NCBI RefSeq assembly: GCF_000203815.1
Contig: NW_004457734.1
Span: 1,061,233 to 1,125,232, forward strand
Length of the DNA stretch: 64,000 nucleotides
From: Cavenderia fasciculata
Lineage: Eukaryota; Evosea; Eumycetozoa; Acytosteliales; Cavenderiaceae
Reading direction: 5' to 3'
Shown here: in pieces, positions 24,109-32,481 of the stretch
Layout: each line of letters starts with the position of its first letter
How positions within the stretch are numbered: position 1 is the first letter of the stretch
Translations under genes and position numbers: made by a program
The notes under the pieces: generated by a model
The model's input: the letters and a program-made list of their open reading frames with translations, nothing else
What the model was told of the DNA's origin: nothing
The model's database searches: none

Positions 24109-24322
24109 GACTCTTTTATAATTAATTTATAATTAAAAGTGTTAATTGTAAATGTAAAAAGAACTAGAGAGAGATCAAACAAAAGGTGTGTGACATTGAG
24201 AAAAAAAATAATAAAAAAAAATAAAAATTAATTTGTTTTGATTATAACTTTTGATATATTGCTATGATGATGATCAATATTTATTTATACTTTATACTTT
24301 TTACTTTTTACTTTTATTTATT

Positions 24323-24952
24323 TTAACAAGTAATACTTATATAATCATTTTCAAATTTATAAGGATCATTATATTCACACTGTTCAAACATTGTAGAAGA
24401 GATGCAGTTACCCATAGTACAGACTTGTTGAAATGGCATACCATTGTTGCACCAAAACTTAAAGGTTTGAAGTGTGTTTTGGTAGATGGTATTGTCGGTA
24501 TAGTAGAAATACATTGCATAGTCTCCATTGCATTGACTGTCACCTTGTCTGAATCTTGTTTGACGGTACCCTTGTTTGGGAATGTATCCTGGATCTTGGA
24601 CGACACTCATGACGGCAGTATCATCAACATTGTAAAAGTAACCATGATCGGCCCATGACACTTGGTAGCAATTGCCAACAGCAAAGGTCTTTTGTGATGA
24701 TGGTTTGGTTGAATTGCTACAATACATGTTGTCCCAAGAGTAAAAGGTGGCTTCTTTTTGATTGTCATCATAATCGACCCAATAACTTGCACCAAACAAT
24801 GTAATACATTCTCCTACCAACCAAGAATATCCTGTTCCATTTACTGCTCCACTACATCCATTTCCATTTGAATAAGGTGTAAAGTTTATATATGTTAATC
24901 CAAATACAGATGTCTGTAAAAGTATAAATATAAAAGTGATAAATAATTTCAT
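24323..24952 (-). CDS. Secreted Cys-rich protein, dictyostelid type
   Basis: A single exon encodes 209 residues. The Met at 24952 was chosen because it begins a clean signal peptide (MKLFITFIFILLQTSVFG); an in-frame upstream extension to 25030 would place hydrophobic sequence before it. The mature region has an even distribution of cysteines (CSG, GECI, YCSN, GNCY, SQCNGDY, FWCNNG, QVCTMGNCI, EQCEY, final C), suggesting disulfides. I recognise no named family; secreted proteins of this style are common in social amoebae. It is divergent from the cellulose-binding protein gene across about 450 bp. Confidence 0.75.
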   Translation of the reverse strand: MKLFITFIFILLQTSVFGLTYINFTPYSNGNGCSGAVNGTGYSWLVGECITLFGASYWVDYDDNQKEATFYSWDNMYCSNSTKPSSQKTFAVGNCYQVSWADHGYFYNVDDTAVMSVVQDPGYIPKQGYRQTRFRQGDSQCNGDYAMYFYYTDNTIYQNTLQTFKFWCNNGMPFQQVCTMGNCISSTMFEQCEYNDPYKFENDYISITC

Positions 24953-25406
24953 TCCAAATAGATAAAGATAATTTAGAGAGAAAGAGAGAGAGAAAAGAAA
25001 AAAGATTATGATTGATGATGTCACAAGCAAGACGAGTGAGTGGTCACATGACCTTGTTTAACCCATCAATATTTTAAAATATCCTGAATGGGATATTTTT
25101 TTTTTTTCAAAAAGACAAGAAAGAAAAAGACACATGGTTTTTTTTACTTTTAGTTCTTTTTATTTAATCACAGACTATTGTAACATTTTTTTTGTTTAAA
25201 TTTGGATGGATAGATTATAACAACAATGAAAGTCGCGACATATGATGATATATGTTCATAATATTATGTGGTTGTTTTTTTTAGAGTGATCCAACACACC
25301 TTTTTTGTTCTTTGGTGTTCTTTGTTCTTTTTTTAAAATTTTAAATTATTGCATATGGATAGATAAACTATAAATAACAATTAAAAAAAAGCAAGTATTA
25401 ATTAAT
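24953..25406. promoter_or_regulatory. Divergent promoter region with 9-bp inverted repeat
   Basis: This spacer lies between two divergently transcribed secreted-protein genes. It includes the inverted repeat AAAATATCC (25076-25084), TGAATG, GGATATTTT (25091-25099), which could bind a dimeric factor, and a GTCACATGAC palindrome near 25042-25051. The rest is oligo(dA/dT). The regulatory role is inferred from position only. Confidence 0.4.
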
Positions 25407-26302
25407 ATGAATCAAAAAAAAATGAAAATAATAATAATAATATTAATAATTTGTTTAAACTATTATAGTTTTTCAGCACCAATTAATCAATCATGTAATA
25501 ATTTATTTAATCAATTTCTTCAATCAAATGATTGTATTGTTGCATCAGTTTCTGGTGTACATAAATATAGTCTTGCTCAAGAAGGTTTAAAAGGTTTTCT
25601 CCAGGTTACAAGTGATGGCAAGTTAAATCAAACGGCTCCATTTACTAGACTCCAAACCTATGAAACTACTTGTTACAAAAACAAATTACAACCATTTAGT
25701 GTCCATGATGCTTTTTACACTAAATCTTTTGTAATTGATATTGCAAATAGTTCAATTCAAATTGATGGTGTGACTAATAGTTTGTTTTGTGATGACCAAG
25801 GTTTTGCTCATTTTATTCAAAATGATTTTTATTATTCTTTAATTGTATTTATAAAAAAGGAAAAAGAAATGAAATATATATAGATTAATATTTAATTTTT
25901 AATATTTTTTTATTATTTTTTTTTTAGGTAAGAGGGACAGGATCAAAAAATTGTCCATCTCTTCAATTTGGTGAACCATGTGGTATTCCAGATAATGGAT
26001 TCAAGATTACGACCAAGGTAGAGTTGGAGGAACAATGGAATTATCCACAGGACCAAAGTAAAATAGAGTACAAGTACAAGGTGACGGTGACCAATAGTGA
26101 GACGTATGCAGTGTCCAATGTGATTCTTGGATTTGTTGGAGGTTGGACACCTGTTCAGATTTGGTCCGTCAATGTACAGGGTGATACGGTTAGCTTCCCT
26201 GATTGGTTGAGTAGTTTGGCTCCTGGTGCAAGTCATGTGTTTGGTTTTACGTCGTTGGCTACTAATCCTACTTTTAAGGTTGTTGGCTCGGTTAGACAGT
26301 AG
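25407..26302 (+). CDS. Secreted protein with CBM49-like cellulose-binding domain
   Basis: Exons 25407-25844 and 25928-26302 give 270 residues. A signal peptide (MKIIIIILIICLNYYSFSAP region) is followed by an N-terminal domain with conserved cysteines and sequons. The C-terminal 90 residues, TTKVELEEQWNYP ... YKYKVTVTNSET, then GGWTPVQIWSV and LAPGASHVFGF, fit carbohydrate-binding module family 49, found in dictyostelid cell-wall proteins and at the C terminus of plant GH9 cellulases. I infer binding to cellulose in stalk, spore or slug matrix. The N-terminal domain is unassigned. Confidence 0.8.
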
Positions 26303-26948
26303 TAGTAATAGTAATCCATTGTTGGAATAATAAATATCTAGTGAATCTCGTCGAGATCATTTTTTATTAAAACTCCATTCTTTACAATCCTAGGGTTCCA
26401 CTTTTTCTCATGACTTTGAATCATGAGATCACAGGATATAATCAAGGAAAGGTAGTATAATTCAGTTGTAACGAATTTTTTTTTTTAAGAATATCACAAG
26501 AAGTGTCTATGTTGATTGGTTTTAGTTTTACCCATGTCTCTGTCAGATGCTTCGAGGTGGATGTATAGGGCTATGAGACGAACGGGCTGACAAATCTATT
26601 TTTTACTTTAAATATTAATGGATGTTTTGCTCAGTTGGAATAGCTATTGGATAAAATCGAAAAAACATTTTTTTTTTTTAAAGTAATTCTTTTCCTGTTC
26701 TCTCCTATCGGGAAGAGTACTCAGAAGTTACAAAGTTTTATTAATTATACATTTTAATTGACCAGCAAGAAATAAAGATTATCTCGAGAAGAATAAAAGT
26801 TAATTTGTTCTGGGGGTTTGTCCATGTCTATGATACATGTTTTATTGACGCTGATCATGTATCTTATTGTATAGTGTCAAGCATGTTGGATTGTTTTGGA
26901 TTGTTGCTTGTTCTAAAAATAAATTGGTTAAAGATATCGCTAATTTTT
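26303..26948. other. Gene-poor spacer with tRNA-like debris
   Basis: No coding gene is seen. Two pieces resemble parts of tRNA genes: a Gln-type fragment at 26394-26436, and at about 26620-26650 a degenerate match (GGATGTTTTGCTCAGTTGGAA) to the 5' half of the tRNA-Arg gene at 29130. Base composition is more balanced than in the neighbouring gene spacers, which suggests old transposon or tRNA-flank DNA. Confidence 0.45.
26394..26436 (+). other. tRNA-Gln-like fragment
   Basis: GGTTCCA (the usual start of eukaryotic tRNA-Gln) is followed within 12 nt by a long anticodon-type hairpin, TCTCATGA CTTTGAA TCATGAGA, whose loop contains TTG. The D arm is missing and no T arm or 3' acceptor follows, so this is not a functional gene. 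Confidence 0.4.
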
Positions 26949-28655
26949 TGTTTTTTTTTTTTGTCACATTAGCACTTTTGGCTGTAACATTGTGTTCTAT
27001 AATTATTCAAAGTTATTATTATTATTATTTAGTAAATTATTATATTATTAATATTATTATTGATAGTTGTAGAGAGAATAGAAGAAGATGAAGGTGGTGA
27101 GGAGGATGAGAAGAATGAGGTTGAGGGTGATCGATTGCAGATGAAGAGTACGCAAAGTCTTGTACCTCTCCAAATGACTGGGTAGTGCGATCTTGTAAAC
27201 AGTAGGATGGTTGTAGTTGGAGGAAGATCAAAGGATGATAGTTTGTATTCGTTCTGTGAATGTATGTATTAATGTTTCATCGGTTTGGCATATCATTTAG
27301 CAATCTAGCTCGCAGGAATTATTCAGTGAATGGTTCATCTCTTTGGTGACGTAGATCATTACGTCGGAACCATATTCGTTCGAGTGTTGCAGCGACCAAG
27401 TTGGTAGTCATTGGAGTTTGTTTGAGGTTGAGGAGGGTGATGTCCCAAACTGGTGGTGGAATGTTGGCAGCAGTAACCTCTTTCAGTATCTTCACTGGCA
27501 GCGTGGTCTCCTTGCATTGAAAGAACAAATGCTTGGAGGATTCGTCTTTGCCACACGACACGCAGATGGAGGCGACTGGGTCACCCCTGACGAGCGGGAG
27601 ACATTTGGTTACATATTTCCAAACCAGAACTCGACCCTTTGGTAACACGATGGTAGAAAGAGCAGCTAGTGCATTCATTGGATACACTCTGTCATCGGTT
27701 GCTAGGATATTTTGGCCTGGGGTCGGGTCGTACACATTCCACTTTTCGTTGGCTATGGTCAGCCTTTGGAGGTACACTTGCTTGAGAGGTACTCTTCCTC
27801 TTTGTTTGGTTTCATTGCTGGCTTGGGAACAGCCTCTCTGCTGACGTCGTAGGGTTGGGTAAGCTTCTCCCACTCGCTGCGGCAGAGACGAACAAAGTGG
27901 TTTGGTTTGTCTTGGTTGAGTTGGTCCATCCATGATTGGGCAAATGAAACCTTTGCGACTCGATTGTCGTGGAGGAACCTTTCGAACATCCATGCCTTTT
28001 GAGCGTGGAATCTAGCGTTGAGGTCCCAGAGGTTGACCACCTTGGTCGATCGATCGTATGGAGCGTTTCTTGGACATGGTTCTTTTGGTTGGCTTTGATG
28101 GGTCGTACTCACGGTCGTTGCTGAACATGAACCAATCAATAACCTTTTCCAATCTGGTGATTGCCTCGTGACTAGGTGATTCAAGGTACGTAAAATAATT
28201 TAATTGTGACAAACCATATGTTTTGAGCAAAGCTAATTTACCTCTGTAGTTATTGTTGTGTTTAGGTTTCCATCTAATCAAATCGTTGATTACCTTGTCA
28301 ATACGCTCTGGAAGGTGTGGTACCAAACCAAACTGGTTAAAGTAATAGCCGAGGTATCGTTCTTTGCTTTCCTTGTCCATCAGTGGGTACGGTAAATTGG
28401 TTGGACTGCCAGGTGACATGATCACACATTTGTCAGTGTTGACTTTGGATGAAGTAGCTTTACAGAACAGCTGAATCCATTCGTCCATTAGTTTAAATTC
28501 TTGGATGTTTTTGGCAAATGTAGACGTGTCGTCGGCAAACTGGAGTAGCTTTACCCAGTTGAGGTGGACAAGAGGCGGTGGCTTTCTCTGTTTGGTTCCG
28601 AAAGCTGGTGGTGGGAGCATAGAGAGAGAGACTGGTGGCTTTGCAGTTGTGGTGT
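26949..28655 (-). mobile_element. Decayed TRE-like non-LTR retrotransposon, 3' part
   Basis: Reverse-transcriptase-type coding sequence runs on the minus strand in three frames. 28650-28045 covers the palm motif FADDTS and the thumb (ERYLGYYFNQFG). A frameshift near 28045 leads to NLWDLNARFHAQKAW, and a second near 27800 leads to the C-terminal zinc finger CVSCGKDESSKHLFFQC, ending at 27319. A 3' untranslated region follows, with a poly-A-like run (plus-strand T run at 26949-26963). This order (RT, thumb, CCHC-type finger) fits ORF2 of dictyostelid TRE elements. The 5' part is lost: the element starts directly against 20 nt identical to the first half of the tRNA-Arg gene. Confidence 0.75.
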
Positions 28656-28675
28656 CGACTGAGCTAAACACCCAT
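28656..28675 (-). other. Inverted copy of tRNA-Arg 5' half
   Basis: On the minus strand these 20 nt equal positions 29129-29148, that is the base before the tRNA-Arg gene plus its first 19 bases including the A-box start (TAGCTCAGTCG). It lies directly against the truncated 5' end of the decayed TRE element. Confidence 0.8.
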
Positions 28676-28677
28676 GT

Positions 28678-28804
28678 CCATTCACCAAGCGACACCACTC
28701 TTTACCCCCTCAACAAGTGGGTAGACTACATAACGCGCCTCAACAACCTCGCAGACTAGACTATTCAACAAGAGTGATAAAGAGTGGTGTCGCTTGGTGA
28801 ATGG
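28678..28804. repeat. Perfect 27-bp inverted repeat
   Basis: The left arm 28678-28704 (starts CCATTCACCAAGCGACACC) and right arm 28778-28804 (ends GTCGCTTGGTGAATGG) are exact reverse complements with a 73-bp centre. The right arm runs straight into the first unit of the 86-bp tandem array; the left arm sits 2 bp from the inverted tRNA half. Confidence 0.85.
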
Positions 28805-29146
28805 AAGAGAGAGATTGGAAAAACAGCGTGTAAATACGCCAAAAAACAAATCCAAAAACACTAGAGTCAATGGATGTTTAGCTCAGTCGGAAGAGAGAGA
28901 TTGGAATAACAGCGTATAAATACGCCAAAAAACAAATCCAAAAACACTAGAGTCAATGGATGTTTAGCTCAGTCGGAAGAGAGAGATTGGAATAACAGCG
29001 TATAAATACGCCAAAAAACAAATCCAAAAACACTAGAGTCAATGGATGTTTAGCTCAGTCGGAAGAGAGAGATTGGAATAACAGCGTATAAATACGCCAA
29101 AAAACAAATCCAAAAACACTAGAGTCAATGGGTGTTTAGCTCAGTC
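28803..29146 (+). repeat. Four 86-bp tandem repeats carrying tRNA promoter and 5' half
   Basis: Units start at 28803, 28889, 28975 and 29061; the next period begins at 29147 inside the intact tRNA-Arg gene. Each unit contains GGAAGAGAGAGATTGG, a symmetric element GCGTATAAATACGC (changed to GCGTGTAAATACGC in the first unit), CACTAGAGTCAATG, and the tRNA start through the A box (TGTTTAGCTCAGTC). The copies lack the anticodon arm and B box. The three truncated tRNA starts read GATGTTT where the functional gene has GGTGTTT. Confidence 0.9.
29084..29097 (+). promoter_or_regulatory. Symmetric TATA element upstream of tRNA-Arg
   Basis: GCGTATAAATACGC is a 6-bp inverted repeat around AA. The TATAAATA core (29087-29094) ends 36 nt before the tRNA 5' end. 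The tRNA-Glu gene and its partial copy have the same core at the same distance, so I read it as an upstream TBP/TFIIIB site. Confidence 0.6.
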
Positions 29147-29201
29147 GGAAGAGCGATTGACTTCGAATCAATAGGTCGCAGGTTCGAACCCTGCATCACT
29201 C
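29130..29201 (+). tRNA. tRNA-Arg (anticodon TCG)
   Basis: The cloverleaf is complete without an intron. The D arm is GCTC/GAGC, the anticodon arm ATTGA-CTTCGAA-TCAAT has TCG at the anticodon position, and the T arm is GCAGG-TTCGAAC-CCTGC. The acceptor GGGTGTT pairs with ATCACTC with one U-U mismatch and one G-U pair. A and B boxes are intact and a T run (Pol III terminator) follows two bases after the end. It decodes CGA (and CGN by wobble). It is the only complete copy beside the 86-bp partial copies. Confidence 0.88.
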
Positions 29202-29253
29202 ATTTTTTGTCAGGTCGTTCGCATTATGAATCTATTCAGAACAAATACCAAAC

Positions 29254-30043
29254 GTCCCACGGTCTGATGGCTCTTTCCATTCGCATGGTGGTCTTGTACT
29301 TTTTATCCTCTACGTAGAGGTTAGTTGTAGATGACCATAAGAACCACGCGATAAAGTTGTCGAGTGAGTCGAATTGTTGGTGTGTCGAGGTAAGAGTGGT
29401 AGACTAGGGGGGATAATACATAGGATTTGAGAATATTGACCTTTGCCTTTAGTGTGATTGAGTCCTTTTTCCATTTGATCAGTTTCGCCTTTGCACCATT
29501 TACGATATCTTCTAGTTTCGAGGACAGCCCATCTTTCGAAAAGTTGAGGCCCAAGTATCTTTCTATACCTGCAATGGGGTAAGACGTGTCTCTGTTTTGT
29601 TGGTCTGGTATGGTTACTTTTGATCCGTTGTCGTCTGGTTCGATGAGAATGACTGATGACTTGTCCTCATTGACCTTTGATGAAGTTGCTTTACAAAAGA
29701 GGTCAATGCAGCTGTTGATGAAACGTTGCTGTTTGAACAATGTTGCAAATGATGCAGAGTCATCGGCGATGCCTACGTTCATCACTACAAAAATGACGAA
29801 CAATCTACAACTAATTGGAACCGAGACCCAATGGAACTTTCAAACTCTCAACTTTAAAATCAACAGGAATCTCTCTCCTACCCAACAAGCCAACTACAAT
29901 AACCTCACCTCAATAATTCAGCCAATAACAACAAGCTCTAAGCCTCCAACCTCCAACACAAATGATTGCAACTCAACACAAACAACACATATAAAAAAAA
30001 TAATAACAACATTTAAAATACAATTTTGTAAAAAAAAAAAAAA
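29254..30043. mobile_element. 5'-inverted, truncated TRE insertion
   Basis: 29254 to about 29770 is nearly identical to 50573-51096 in the same orientation (minus-strand RT coding, including part of the palm and EDKSSVILIEPDD). From about 29770 the sequence is the reverse complement of 49640-50045, i.e. the plus-strand-oriented 3' end of the same element, ending in a poly(A) run at 30030-30043. A 5' segment inverted against a sense 3' end with poly(A) is the product expected from twin priming during target-primed reverse transcription. It begins about 50 bp after tRNA-Arg and stops about 50 bp short of the urocanase stop codon. Confidence 0.85.
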
Positions 30044-30093
30044 TAATATCATTTGTAGCTTTTAATATTTATTTAAGATTATCTTTTCTCTCT

Positions 30094-32240
30094 TTAAAGT
30101 CCCAAATCCAACAACAATTGATCATTTGTATGATTTGGAATCGTAACTTGCAACAATGGATCATGTTGCATAGCTCTATTAATGGTAGCTTCAGCGTTAT
30201 CATTGTAACTCCAAGATCTACGAGCGATACCATTATTTACATCCCAAGCGAGCATCATACGAGCACGGCTATCTGCATCGGCAGAGCCATCGAGGACAAG
30301 ACCAAAACCACCATTGATAGCTTCACCCCAACCAGTTCCACCACCATTGTGAAGTGAAATCCAAGTAGCACCACGATGAGCATCACCAACAAAGTTTTGA
30401 ACTGCCATGTCTGCACAAAATTGAGAGCCATCGACAATATTACTAGTTTCTCTCCAAGGTGCGTCAGTACCAGATACATCGTGATGATCACGACTAATGA
30501 CGACTGGTGCTTTAAGAGTACCATCTTTGACAGCATTGTTAAAGGCAATAGCAATTTCTACACGACCAATACAATCTGAATAGAGAATACGAGCTTGCGA
30601 GCCGACAACAAGACGATGTTGACCAGCTTGAGAAATCCAAAGATGATTATCATTGTATTGTTGATGGACGTTGTTTGGAATATCACCATTACGTAAACGT
30701 TCAATGACTTGGCGAGAAATGGTATCTGTTTTTTCGAGGTCAGTTGGATCATTTGAAGTACAAACCCAACGGAATGGACCAAAACCAAGTGAAAATATAT
30801 CACCCATAATATCTTGTACATAGGATGGATAAAGAAATTCTCTTTCATTTTTCATTATATTTGCTTTGGCACGTTTACATTCCAAAAGGAAACTATTTCC
30901 ATAATCCCAAAATTTCATTCCACGTGCAGACAATGTATTGATTGCCTCTGCATGACGAACCAAACTCTTTTCAACGAGCAATTTAAATTCTGTTGGATTT
31001 TTGACCATCATTTCATTTGATTGTTCAAATGTAATGTCAACTGGATAATAACCACCATTGAATGGATTGTGAAGAGAGGTTTGATCAGAACCCAATTCAA
31101 CGTCTACATCTGATTGTGCCAACTTTTCCCAAAGGTCAACAACATTACCATGATAGGCAATAGAGAGTGGTTTCTTTTCAATTTTGGCCAATTTGATACG
31201 ATTAATTAATTCGTCAAGATCGCTGTATACTTCCATAACCCAACCTTGTTTATGACGTTTGGTTACAGCATCAAGACTAACTTCAGCTACAACACCAATA
31301 GCTCCACAAATGACAGCAGCCTTGGCTTGAGCACCACTCATACCACCAAGACCAGAAGTGATAAATAATTTACCGGCCAAACTTTCAATCGATAAATACT
31401 TTCTACCAGCATTCAACAATGTTATAGTTGTACCATGAACGATACCTTGTGGTCCAATATAACAATAACTACCTGCTGTCATTTGTCCATATTGTGTTAC
31501 TCCAATTGCATACATTTTTTCATAACTAATAGAAAATAAAAATAAATTAATAAAATATTCCTATGTTTTTTGCAAACTATTTACTCTTGACGAGAAGAAT
31601 AATTCGGAATAACCATTCCATTTGTAATGATTAATCTTGGAGAAGAAGGTAAACTTGGAAAGAGGCCCATTGGATGACCAGAATACATTGATAGTGTTTG
31701 ATGATCAGTCATTTGAGAGAGATATTTCATAATGAGATGATATTGAGCCCAATTTGAAAAGACTGAACCATTGCCACCATAGGTGATCAATTCATGAGGA
31801 AATTGAGCAACTTCCTTGTCTAGATTATTCATAATCATCAACATGATCGATGCTGCTTGCTTGCATTTGGCTGGATACATATCAATTGGATATGCCTTCA
31901 TTTCATAATCGATTGGTCTAAATCTATACATATAAATGTGACCATACTTATCCAATTCATCTAAAAATTCCTTTCCCAATACTTGATGATGTATTGTTGG
32001 AAAATATCTAAGTGCATTTTTTATTGCCAACTAAAAAAGAAGAAGTAAAAAAGAAGTAAAGAGTTAATAGACAATTCTTTCTCTCTCTCTATTCTTTCTT
32101 TCTCTCTCTCTCTCTATTACTTTTTTATCAAATGAATCCAATTTAACAGGTCTACCTGGTGCATGAGGTACAGATAGATCAATACCTGGGTGATTAGGTA
32201 AAGGATCAACAATTAAACCTTTTGATAATGATTCTAACAT
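30094..32240 (-). CDS. Urocanate hydratase (urocanase)
   Basis: Exons 32240-32121, 32030-31585 and 31525-30094 give 665 residues. The protein follows animal urocanase along its whole length: YGHIYMYRFRP, ELITYGGNGSVFSNWAQY, MYSGHPMGLFPS, GQMTAGSYCYIGPQGIVHG, the NAD+-binding stretch SGLGGMSGAQAKAA (near 246-259), GSDQTSLHNPFNGGYYPV, DHHDVSGTD and NGGGTGWGEA. It converts urocanate to imidazolone propionate in histidine breakdown, using tightly bound NAD+, in the cytosol. The start at 32240 gives an N terminus the same length as in animals. An AG (TTTTGTAG) just upstream could mark a leader intron. Its 3' flank abuts the retrotransposon insertion. Confidence 0.95.
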
Positions 32241-32481
32241 GTTCTTAAACAACTACAAAAAGTATAATCTTTATGAATGATAAAACCGAAATTGAAAATG
32301 AATGAACGTGATTCAATAAAAAAAAAATTAAAAAAAATTAAAAAAAAATGGTAAATTACAAATTTCCCCAAGGAGATAGTTAATATTATATTATTTTTAA
32401 AAAAGATATCTTTTTTTTTTTATATATTATCCGATACTTATAAATTCTAATATGCATGATTAAAAAATATGTTTAATTTAT

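Noticed and set aside
27418-27844. Plus-strand frames in the left TRE element
   Set aside because: They are antisense to the RT C-terminal coding sequence, which carries recognisable motifs.
28803-29146. 86-bp repeats as a cluster of several functional tRNA genes
   Set aside because: Each unit lacks the anticodon arm, T arm and B box; only the last copy is complete.
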